Source of the DNA: Hydrogenophaga sp.
Lineage (GTDB): Bacteria; Pseudomonadota; Gammaproteobacteria; Burkholderiales; Burkholderiaceae
Assembly: GCA_025458545.1 (NCBI GenBank)
Contig: JALOSH010000416.1
Coordinates: 1-8,648, forward strand
Reading direction: 5' to 3'
DNA: 8,648 nucleotides
Notes under the pieces: model-generated
Databases searched by the model: none
The model's input: only the letters and a program-made list of their open reading frames with translations
Told to the model about the DNA's origin: nothing
Shown here: one piece after another, positions 1 to 7,107 of the stretch
Layout of the letters: the number at the start of each line of letters is the position of its first letter
Numbering within the stretch: position 1 is the first letter of the stretch
Made by a program: the position numbers and the translations under genes

Positions 1-1
1 C

Positions 2-1450
2 ATCGCGGGCCGCTGGCGCGACGCGTCCGGCCCCGAATACACCACCGAATACCCGCACGACGGCAGCACCGTGGCGCGCCTGCACGCCGCCACCGCCGCC
101 GATGTGGACGAGGCGGTGCAGGCGGCCGAGCACGCCCGCCGGCAACCGGCCTGGGCCGGTCTCAAGCACCACGAACGCGCCGGCATCCTGTACCGCGTGG
201 CGCAGGGCATCCGCGAACGGGCCGAAGAGCTGGCGCAACTGCAGCGGTTGGACAACGGCAAACCCATCAAGGAATGCCGCGCCCTGGTGGCCAGCGCGGC
301 CGGTACCTTCCAGTTCTTCGGGGCGGCGGCCGAGACCTTGGAAGACACCATCACCCCCTCGCGCGGCGACTACCTGAGCCTGAGCACGCACGAGCCGCTG
401 GGCGTGGTGGGCGCCATCACGCCCTGGAACAGCCCCATCGCCAGCGAAGCGCAGAAGCTCGCGCCCGCGCTGGCCGCCGGTTGTGCGGTGGTGTTCAAGC
501 CGGCCGAGATCACGCCGCGCATGGCCATCGAACTGGCCAAGATCTGCCAGCAGGCCGGCGTGCCCGATGGCATCGTCAGCGTGCTGCCCGGCAAAGGCAG
601 CGTGGTCGGTGATGCCTTGGTCAAGCACCCGCTGATCCAGCGCATCGCGTTCACCGGCGGCACCACCGTGGGCCTGGGCATCCAGCGCCTGGCGGCTGAA
701 AAACTGATGCCCACCTCGCTGGAGCTGGGCGGCAAGTCGCCCACCATCGTCATGCCCGATGCCGACCTCGACCACGCGGTGGCCGGGGTGCTCTACGGCA
801 TCTTCAGTTCCTCGGGCGAATCGTGCATCGCCGGATCGCGCGCCTTCGTGCACGCCAGCCTGTACGACGAATTCAAACGCCGCCTGCTCGACGGCGTCAA
901 ACGCCTGCGCGTGGGCGACCCGGCGCGCGAAGACACACAGATGGGACCGCTGGTGAACCTGGCCCACCGCGCCAGCATCGAGCGCTATGTGCAGCTCGGC
1001 CGCGACGAAGGCGGCACCGTGCTGTGCGGCGGCGAACGCCCCACCGGCGGTTTCTACGACGCGGGCAGCTACTACCTGCCCACCGTGTTCGAGGGCCTGC
1101 CCAACAGCGCCCGCATGTGTCAGGAAGAAATCTTCGGCCCGGTGCTGGCCCTGCTGCCCTGGCAGGACGAAGCGGACCTGATCGCCCAGTGCAACGACAA
1201 CGTGTTCGGCCTGGCCTCGGGCATCTGGACGCGCGACTTCAAGAACGCCTGGCGCATCGGCCGCGCGCTGCAGACCGGCACGGTGTGGGTCAACACCTAC
1301 AAGGTGTTCTCCATCAGCACGCCCTTCACCGGCGTGAAGATGAGCGGCTACGGCCAGGAGAAGGGTCGCCTGGGGATCCTGGAATACACCCGCCAGAAGA
1401 GCTTCTACATCGGTCTGAACGACGCGCCCATGCCCTGGGCGCTGTCCTGA
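2..1450 (+). CDS. Aldehyde dehydrogenase (NAD(P)+-dependent), 5'-partial
   Basis: Oxidises an aldehyde to a carboxylate with NAD(P)+ in the cytoplasm; here probably an aldehyde intermediate of aromatic breakdown. The frame is open from the window edge (first full codon at 2) and the residues before the GTG at 71 already read as ALDH N-terminus (GRWRD followed by a substrate-entry strand), so the true start lies upstream and 71 is an internal codon. Counting from the first codon, the cofactor motif FTGGTTVG precedes the catalytic glutamate in ELGGKSP (residue 241, bases 722-724) and the catalytic cysteine in GESCIAGSR (residue 275, bases 824-826). The 34-residue Glu-Cys spacing is the classical ALDH value. 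The NAD-ribose-binding EEIFGPV motif begins near residue 375, and the C-terminal TGTVWVNTY and SGYGQEKG blocks are present. About 483 residues are visible, close to full length, with no interruption. It is followed after 58 nt by the SDR gene. The family is certain; the substrate is unknown. Confidence 0.95.
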   Translation: MAGRWRDASGPEYTTEYPHDGSTVARLHAATAADVDEAVQAAEHARRQPAWAGLKHHERAGILYRVAQGIRERAEELAQLQRLDNGKPIKECRALVASAAGTFQFFGAAAETLEDTITPSRGDYLSLSTHEPLGVVGAITPWNSPIASEAQKLAPALAAGCAVVFKPAEITPRMAIELAKICQQAGVPDGIVSVLPGKGSVVGDALVKHPLIQRIAFTGGTTVGLGIQRLAAEKLMPTSLELGGKSPTIVMPDADLDHAVAGVLYGIFSSSGESCIAGSRAFVHASLYDEFKRRLLDGVKRLRVGDPAREDTQMGPLVNLAHRASIERYVQLGRDEGGTVLCGGERPTGGFYDAGSYYLPTVFEGLPNSARMCQEEIFGPVLALLPWQDEADLIAQCNDNVFGLASGIWTRDFKNAWRIGRALQTGTVWVNTYKVFSISTPFTGVKMSGYGQEKGRLGILEYTRQKSFYIGLNDAPMPWALS

Positions 1451-1508
1451 CATCCGCGTGGCCGCTGTGAACACAACCCACCTTCCTTTCACCAACGAGG
1501 CCTGAAGC

Positions 1509-2233
1509 ATGGACCTGGGCATCAAGGGACGAAAAGCACTGGTCTGCGGCGCCAGCGCCGGGCTGGGGCTGGCGTGCGCCGACATCGTGGCGCGAACCGA
1601 AGGACCGTTGCAGGCGGCCGCCGAGCGGCTGCGCGCCCAGCCGGGTGCGGGCAGCGTGGACTGGGTGACCGCCGACGTGACCACCGACGAGGGCCGTACC
1701 CGGATCTTCCGACACCACCCGGACTTCGACATCGTGATCACCAACGCGGGCGGCCCGCCACCGGGCGACTTCCGCGACTGGGACCGCGGCACCTGGCACC
1801 AGGCGATCGACGCCAACATGCTCGCGCCGATCGAACTCATCAAACGCACGGTGGACGGCATGATGGCGCGCGGCTGGGGCCGCATCGTCAACATCACCTC
1901 CTGGGCCTGTCGGTCGGCGCGCGCAGCGGCCTGACCGGCTTCGTCGCCGGCCTGGCGCGCAGCACCGTGGCACAGGGCGTGACCATCAACAACCTGCTGC
2001 CAGGCACCTTCGACACCGCTCGCCTGGCCGGCAACTTCGAAGCCCAGGCGCGGCGCGAAGGCAAGACGGTGGAACAGGTGCGCGCAGCGCGCCTCGCCAA
2101 ACACCCCGCGCACCGCTTCGGGACCCCCCAGGAACTCGGTCGCACCTGTGCCTATCTCTGCAGCGTGCACGCGGGCTACATCAACGGCCAGAACATCCTG
2201 CTCGACGGCGGATCGTTCCCGGGCGTGTTCTGA
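1509..2233 (+). pseudogene. Short-chain dehydrogenase/reductase (3-oxoacyl-ACP reductase-like), frameshifted by a small deletion
   Basis: A Rossmann-fold SDR, probably a reductase or dehydrogenase of a catabolic intermediate. The ATG at 1509 follows GAGG at 1497-1500. Frame 3 runs 1509-1934 with a glycine-rich cofactor loop (GASAGLG, residues 14-20) and the NAG motif in ITNAGGPPPGDF; it reads into the conserved NITS strand and then fails. The C-terminal half continues in frame 2 from LGLSVGARSGLTGF at about 1901 to the stop at 2231-2233, including VTINNLLPG and the ending LLDGGSFPGVF. The join at 1900/1901 requires a loss of 3n+1 bases; from family memory the lost block is about nine codons (roughly 28 nt) around a VKAP motif. 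A second, in-frame loss of about ten codons is suspected near 1583, where the region between the first helix and second strand is too short. Restoring both gives about 260 residues, usual for the family. The normal Tyr-x3-Lys is represented by Ser-x3-Arg, as in a divergent SDR subgroup. As written it encodes only a truncated product. Confidence 0.85.
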
Positions 2234-2255
2234 CCACCGAACCGGAGACACACAC

Positions 2256-3360
2256 ATGACCCAGTCACTGAAGATCGGCATCGCAGGCGGCGGCGTGGGC
2301 GGGCTGGCGGCCGCCATCGCGCTCACGGCCCAGGGCCACGACGTCACCGTGTTCGAACAGGCCAAGGGCTTTTCGCGCGTGGGGGCGGACATCAACCTCA
2401 CGCCCAACGTGGTGCGCGCCATCGACGGTCTGGGCGCCGGGGCCGCTGTGCGTCGGCTCGGCGCACGGCCCACCTTCCGCATCAGCCGCGACTGGGACAC
2501 CGGCCAGGAGACCTCGCGTCTGGGCATGGGCGACGTGGCCGAACAGCAATACGGTGCGCCGCAGATCACCATCCACCGTCGAACAGATCCGCTTCGCCCA
2601 GCGCATCCGCAGCCTGACGCAGGACGACCAGGGCGTGCAACTGGCGTTTGAAGATGGTCACAGCGAAACCTTCGACCTGGTGGTGGGTGCCGACGGCATC
2701 CATTCGCGGGTGCGCACCGCGTTGTTCGGCGAGGAGTCGCCGCGCTTCACCGGCGTGGTCTCGTTCCGTTCCGTGGTGCCCACCGAACGGGTGAAGAACG
2801 TGCCCGAGATCGAGGCCTTCACCAAATGGTGGGGGCCCAACCCGCAGAGCCAGATCGTGACCTTCCCGCTCAACCAGGGCCGGGAGACCTTCATCTTCGC
2901 CACCACCGGGCAGGAGAGCTGGACCGAAGAGTCCTGGACCAGCGAAGGCGATGTGAACGAACTGCGTGGCTTCTACAAAGACTTCCACCCCGACGCACGC
3001 GCCTTGCTGGACGCCTGCGACACCACGCTCAAGAGCGCGCTGTACGAACGGGAACCGCTGCCGCGGTGGTCGGTGGGCACGGTCACGCTGCTGGGCGATG
3101 CCTGCCATCCCATGCTGCCTTTCATGGCGCAGGGCGCGGGCATGGCCATCGAAGACGCGGTGGTGCTGGGCCGCTGTCTGGCCGGTGTGTCCACCCGGGC
3201 GGGGGCCGAACAGGCGCTCAAGACCTATGAAAACGCGCGCCGCGAACGCACCGCCCAGATCCAGATCGGCTCGCGCGGCAACCAATGGATGAAGACCCAG
3301 GGCAACGCCGACTGGGTCTACGGCTACGACGCCTGGAGCGTCGGCTTGCCCGCTGCCTGA
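2256..3360 (+). pseudogene. FAD-dependent aromatic monooxygenase (salicylate hydroxylase-like), frameshifted by a small deletion
   Basis: Class A flavin monooxygenase that would hydroxylate an aromatic ring using NAD(P)H and O2. The ATG at 2256 follows GGAGA at 2244-2248, 22 nt after the SDR stop. Frame 3 carries the FAD ADP-binding motif GGGVGG (residues 11-16) with the ribose-binding glutamate at residue 34 (VTVFEQ). It reads to QITIHR at about 2577 and would then run out of frame to a stop at 2649-2651. The homologous protein resumes in frame 1 at VEQIRFAQRI (from 2578), followed by the DG motif (GADGIHSRVR, about 2690) and the GD motif (LLGDACHPMLPFMAQGAG, about 3090), ending at 3358-3360. 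The join needs a loss of 3n+2 bases. Relatives carry a helix (ADLL-like) there, suggesting about 35-41 nt gone. Restoration gives about 380 residues, typical for the family. The substrate is not readable. It is probably cotranscribed with the genes on both sides. Confidence 0.87.
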
Positions 3361-3384
3361 CTGTTTTTTTCCCCACCACCAACC

Positions 3385-3390
3385 AGGAGA
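3385..3390 (+). promoter_or_regulatory. Ribosome binding site of the Bug-type binding protein
   Basis: AGGAGA lies five bases before the ATG at 3396. It decides the start against an in-frame codon at 3285 that lies inside the preceding monooxygenase and would put about 37 unrelated residues before the signal peptide. Confidence 0.8.
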
Positions 3391-3395
3391 CTTCG

Positions 3396-4385
3396 ATGAC
3401 GAACCTCACCACCCGTCGCGCCGCCATGGGCTTGATGGCCTGCATGGCCGCGCTCAGTGGCTTGCCCGCCGCGCACGCCCAGGCCTTTCCGTCCAAGACC
3501 CTCACGCTGGTCGTGCCCTTCCCCGCAGGCGGTGGCCCCGACGTGGCGGCGCGTGTGTTCGCGGAGATGCTCGCACCGCGCCTGGGTCAGGCGGTGGTGG
3601 TGGAAAACCGGCCCGGCGCGGGCGCGCTGCTGGGCGCCGGTGTGGTGGCCAAGTCGGCTGCCGATGGCCACACCCTGCTGTTCACGCCGAACACGGTCGT
3701 CATCTCTCCGCATGTGCTGCCACCCGGCGCGGGCGGCGGGGTCGACGTGCAGCGCGACCTGGTGCCGGTGATCGCACCGGCCACCACCCCGATGGTGCTG
3801 GTGGCCAACCCGCAACTGGGTGCCACCAACCTCAAGGCCGCGCTGGAGATGATCCGCAAAACCCCCGGCATGCCCTACGGCAGCCCGGGCAATGGCTCGC
3901 CCATGCATTTCGCGGGCGAGATGTTCCAGCGCTCGGCCAAGGTGAACCTGCTGCACGTGCCGTACCGTGGCGTGGCGCCGTCGATCACGGCCGCGCTGGG
4001 CGGCGAGGTCAAGCTGCTCTTCACCGGACTGGGTGGCGCGGTCCAGCACATCAAGGCGGGCAAGCTGGTGCCGCTGGCGGTGACCGAAAGCGCCCGGTCG
4101 TCGCTGATGCCCGATGTGCCCACGGCCACCGAGCAAGGTGTCCCCGGTGTCGAGGTTGCGGCCTGGTACGGGGTGTTTGCACCCAAGGACACACCCGCAG
4201 CCACGGTGACCCGGTTGAACCAGGAGTTCAACGCCGTGCTGCAGATGCCGGAGGTGCGCACACGGCTCACCGCGGCGGGCCTGGAGCTGCTGGGTGGCAC
4301 ACCCCAGCAGCTGGATGCTCTCGTCAAGGCCGACCACCAGCGCTACGGCAGCCTGGCGCGCGAGCTGAACATCAAAGCGGATTGA
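3396..4385 (+). CDS. Tripartite tricarboxylate transporter (Bug/TctC-type) periplasmic solute-binding protein
   Basis: Periplasmic binding protein of the Bug family, which captures small carboxylates, often aromatic or dicarboxylic acids, for a TctAB-type permease or for sensing. The ATG at 3396 is preferred over the longer in-frame start at 3285 because it has AGGAGA five bases upstream and opens directly into a signal peptide: two arginines at residues 7-8, a hydrophobic stretch, and a likely cleavage after AHA (residue 28). The mature protein begins QAFPSK and has the family landmarks LVVPFPAGGGPDVAAR, VVVENRPGAGALLGA, the SPGNGSPMHFAGEMF ligand loop and LLHVPYRGVAPSITAALGG. At 329 residues it has normal family length and no interruption. 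No permease genes are present, so it is an orphan here, as is very common in Burkholderiales. Its position behind the catabolic genes suggests the ligand is the pathway substrate; that is inference. Confidence 0.93.
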   Translation: MTNLTTRRAAMGLMACMAALSGLPAAHAQAFPSKTLTLVVPFPAGGGPDVAARVFAEMLAPRLGQAVVVENRPGAGALLGAGVVAKSAADGHTLLFTPNTVVISPHVLPPGAGGGVDVQRDLVPVIAPATTPMVLVANPQLGATNLKAALEMIRKTPGMPYGSPGNGSPMHFAGEMFQRSAKVNLLHVPYRGVAPSITAALGGEVKLLFTGLGGAVQHIKAGKLVPLAVTESARSSLMPDVPTATEQGVPGVEVAAWYGVFAPKDTPAATVTRLNQEFNAVLQMPEVRTRLTAAGLELLGGTPQQLDALVKADHQRYGSLARELNIKAD

Positions 4386-4395
4386 GATTGAGTGA

Positions 4396-4510
4396 GGCAC
4401 CCCCTGCGCCGCTGCGCGGCTTCCCCCTCTCTGGCGCGCCTGCGGCGCGCGGAGGGGGACGCACCCTGTGGCCCGGCAAAGCCGGTTCCACGGGTGCCCT
4501 GGACCTTATC
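4396..4510. repeat. GC-rich palindromic intergenic repeat of Burkholderiales type
   Basis: This fills most of the 184-nt gap between the binding protein and the sulfatase. Three inverted repeats are visible. The first is GCCGC/GCGGC at 4408-4412 and 4416-4420 with a 3-nt loop. The second is a long hairpin with TCCCCCT/AGGGGGA outer arms (4422-4428, 4453-4459) and perfect GCGCGC inner arms (4434-4439, 4445-4450) around a 5-nt loop. The third is CCGGC/GCCGG at 4473-4477 and 4481-4485 with an AAA loop. I recall near-identical text between genes in many Comamonadaceae genomes, so I read it as a dispersed repeat. Only one copy is in this window, so repetition cannot be shown here. There is no T-tract, so it is not a standard intrinsic terminator. 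The remaining bases to 4569 show no gene and no clear promoter. Confidence 0.6.
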
Positions 4511-4569
4511 GCTCTGGCGGAGCGACTGCCATCAGCCCTGAGCCTTTCCGCGCCTTGAAGTCCCTCCCC

Positions 4570-6112
4570 ATGCGCAAGCGGCCCAACTTTCTGCTCTTCA
4601 TCACCGATCAGCACCGGGCCGATCACATGGGCTGCGCCGGACATCCGGACGTGCGCACACCGCACATCGACGCGCTGGCAGCGCAGGGTCTGCGTTTCAC
4701 CGAGTTCCACGTCGCCACCCCGATCTGCCAACCCAACCGCGCCTCGCTCATGACTGGGCGACTGCCCAGCGCGCACGGGGTTCAGATGAACGGGCGCGAA
4801 CTGTCACACGGCGAACTCAGCTTCGTCGAGACTTTGCGAAAGTCCGGCTACCGCACGGCGCTGGTGGGCAAGTCGCATCTGCAGAACATCACCGCGGTGC
4901 CACCGCCCTGGCCTCGCTCTGGCCAGCGCCTGCCGCAGGACGCCCGGGCCGTCCATCCCGGACGCTACGGGCAAGAGGTCGCCAGCGCCTGGGCGACCGA
5001 CCCGACCTTTGAGAGCGGGTGACGCTGACCATCGGCCACGCCGATGAGCAACAGGGGCACTGGCGGCGCTGGCTGCGCCAGCAGCGGCCCGATGCGGAAC
5101 AGCTGATCGGTCCCGAAAACGCCCAGCCCACTCCCGGCCTGGCGCTGGGGCGGCTGCGCCAGGCCTGGCGCACCCGCGTGCCCGAAGCGCTCTACCCGAC
5201 TGCCTACATCGCCGATCGCAGCTGCGACGAGCTCCAGCGCCTGGCTCACGAACCGGCACCGTTCTTCCTGCAGTGCTCATTCCCCGACCCGCACCACCCG
5301 TTCACACCGCCCGGGCGCTATTGGGACCTGTTCGACCCGGCCAGCGTGTCGCTGCCCGAGACCTTTCACGCCGACCTGATCGACCCGCCACCACCCGTGG
5401 CCTGGCTGCGCGCCCAGCGGCAACGCGACCCGAGCTTTCGACCGGGACACGGTGCCTTTGCCTGCACCGAGCAGGAGGCGCGTGAAGCGCTGGCCTTGAA
5501 CCACGGCAGCCTGGCCTGCATCGACGACGCCATCGGTCGCGTGATGACCTGCCTGCGCGCGCTCGACCTGGACCGCGACACCGTGGTCATGTTCACCAGC
5601 GACCACGGCGAACTGCTGGGCGACCGGGGCCTGATGTTCAAGGGTGGCTTGCACTGCGCGCCGCTGACGCGGGTGCCGTTCATCTGGCGCGACCCGGCGC
5701 TGCCACGTTCAGGGGAGACGACAGAAGCGCTGGCGCAGACCACCGACATCGCGCCCACGGTGCTGGTGCGCGCCGGGCTGGAACCGGCCAACGGCATGCA
5801 CGGCCTGCCGCTGCAGCCCTTGCTGGAGGGACCGGCGCAAAGCGTGCGCGATGTCTTGCTGATCGAAGAAGAAAGCCAGCGCAGCGACTTCGGTCTGGAC
5901 CGGCGCGTTCGCATGCGCACGCTGCGCGACCGGCACCACCGCTACACCGTCTATGGGGCGAGCTGTACGACCTGCAGGCCGACCCGCTGGAGCTGCACAA
6001 CCGCTGGAACGACCCGCAGGCGCGCAGCCTGCGCGGCGAACTGGCCGAGCGCCTGGCTCGCGCCATGCTGGCCAGCGCCGATACCAGCCCCTATCCCACC
6101 GCCTCGGCCTGA
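4570..6112 (+). pseudogene. Sulfatase / phosphonate monoester hydrolase-type alkaline phosphatase superfamily hydrolase, broken into three frames
   Basis: Metal-dependent esterase whose active-site cysteine would be converted to formylglycine. The ATG at 4570 is chosen because the conserved NFLLFITDQHR strand follows at once; the open frame back to 4468 lies in the repeat. Metal ligand Asp13 (ITDQ) and the formylglycine motif C53-x-P55-x-R57 (CQPNR) are in the first piece (frame 1, 4570 to about 5012). The second piece (frame 3, about 5013 to 5953) starts ERVTLTIGH, contains FPDPHHPFTPPGRYWD and the metal-binding TSDHGELLGD (Asp-His codons at 5601-5606), and ends RRVRMRTL. The third (frame 2, 5954-6112) is WGELYDLQADPLELHNRW to YPTASA. 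Each join implies a loss of 3n+1 bases: about 25 nt at 5012/5013 (an LALPYYGF-like block in relatives) and about 13 nt at 5953/5954. Restored length is about 526 residues. The strong breakpoint signature argues for recent damage or an assembly error. The substrate is unknown; its link to aromatic breakdown is only proximity. Confidence 0.87.
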
Positions 6113-6114
6113 GG

Positions 6115-7080
6115 TCAGAGATCCAACACCAGCCGGGCACTCTTGCAGCCCGAGACGCAGACCATCATGGATTGGTTCGTAGCTTGCTCCGCCGCCGTGA
6201 GCACCGAATCGCGGTGATCGGGTTCGCCCTCGATGACACGGGTTTCGCAGGACCCGCAAATGCCCTCTTCACAACTGAAGGGCACGTTGGCCCGGATGTC
6301 GATCAGGCACTGGTGCAAGGTCTTGTCGGGTGTGACCTCGAAGGTCTTGCCGCTGCGCCGCAGCTCCACGGTGTAGGCCTGCTTCGCGTCGGCCGACGCC
6401 GCCACCTCCACCGCGGTGAAACGCTCGATGTGCGCATGGGTGTGGCCCAGCGCTGCGCAGGTCTTCTCAAAGCCGTCCAGCATCACGGCCGGGCCGCAGG
6501 CATAGAAGTGCTCGCTGGCCGAGGGCGCCCGCCGACCCAGCAGGGCTTTCAGGTCGGGCGGGCCGCCGTGCTCGTCGTCGAAGTGCCAGGTCACCGGCGC
6601 ACCGAGCGCCTCGATCTCCGCGATGAAGGCCGCGCTCTTGCGCGAACGTGCGCAGTACACAAACTCGAAGCTGCGGCCCAGCGCTTGCAGCCGCCGTGCC
6701 ATGCACAGCACCGGCGTGACGCCGATGCCGCCGGCCAACAGCACCGAATGGCTGGCGTCTTCGTGCAGCGGGAAGTTGTTGCGCGGAGCGCTGATGCCCA
6801 GTCGCATGCCCACGCGCAGCTGCTCGTGCACGCAGCGCGAGCCGCCGCGGCTGGCGCGGTCCTTGAGCACGCCCAACACATAGCGGTGGGTCTCGCGGCT
6901 GTCGTTGCACAGCGAGTAGCTGCGCACCATGCCGTTGGGCAGGTGCAGATCGATGTGCGAACCGGCTTCGAAAGCCGGGAATGTCGATCCCTCCACAGGC
7001 CTCAGTTCGACACCGATGATGTCGTCGGCTTCGAAACGCAGGGTATGGACCCAGGCCTGCACAGTGGTGGCGTTGCTCAT
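6115..7080 (-). CDS. Oxygenase reductase component, phthalate dioxygenase reductase/VanB-like (FMN, NAD, 2Fe-2S)
   Basis: Passes electrons from NAD(P)H through FMN and a plant-type [2Fe-2S] cluster to the Rieske oxygenase encoded just upstream. The domain order is typical: FMN-binding barrel with RSYS at residues 53-56, NAD domain with GGIGVTP from 117 and CGP at 195-197, then a C-terminal ferredoxin with cluster cysteines 270, 275, 278 and 308 (CEEGICGSC, then MMVCVS). All key residues are present and the 321-residue length is normal. The start at 7080 gives the usual N-terminus but has no convincing Shine-Dalgarno sequence; the upstream stop is only 27 nt away, so translation may depend on coupling to the oxygenase gene. 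The stop lies 2 nt from the end of the convergent sulfatase gene. VanB-like naming reflects architecture only; vanillate as substrate is not shown. Confidence 0.95.
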   Translation of the reverse strand: MSNATTVQAWVHTLRFEADDIIGVELRPVEGSTFPAFEAGSHIDLHLPNGMVRSYSLCNDSRETHRYVLGVLKDRASRGGSRCVHEQLRVGMRLGISAPRNNFPLHEDASHSVLLAGGIGVTPVLCMARRLQALGRSFEFVYCARSRKSAAFIAEIEALGAPVTWHFDDEHGGPPDLKALLGRRAPSASEHFYACGPAVMLDGFEKTCAALGHTHAHIERFTAVEVAASADAKQAYTVELRRSGKTFEVTPDKTLHQCLIDIRANVPFSCEEGICGSCETRVIEGEPDHRDSVLTAAEQATNQSMMVCVSGCKSARLVLDL

Positions 7081-7107
7081 CTTGGAATCGGTGGCAAAGA
7101 GGACGGT

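Noticed and set aside
71..1450. Complete aldehyde dehydrogenase starting at the GTG at 71
   Set aside because: The frame stays open to the window edge and the upstream residues match the ALDH N-terminus, so 71 is internal.
3328..3370. Intrinsic terminator after the monooxygenase (hairpin GACGC/GCGTC and a T7 run)
   Set aside because: The hairpin (3328-3342) is inside the coding sequence and the T-run (3364-3370) is more than 20 nt away, so the two do not form a standard terminator.
3285..3395. A longer start for the Bug-type binding protein
   Set aside because: It overlaps the monooxygenase end, and the signal peptide and AGGAGA both point to 3396.
4468..4569. Upstream extension of the sulfatase from 4468
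   Set aside because: The sequence is the intergenic repeat and its flank; the conserved sulfatase N-terminus begins right after the ATG at 4570.
1890..5960. Programmed ribosomal frameshifting as the cause of the split genes
   Set aside because: No slippery heptamer is seen at the breaks, the shifts are in unrelated genes and of different register, and conserved residues are missing at each break, which slippage would not restore.
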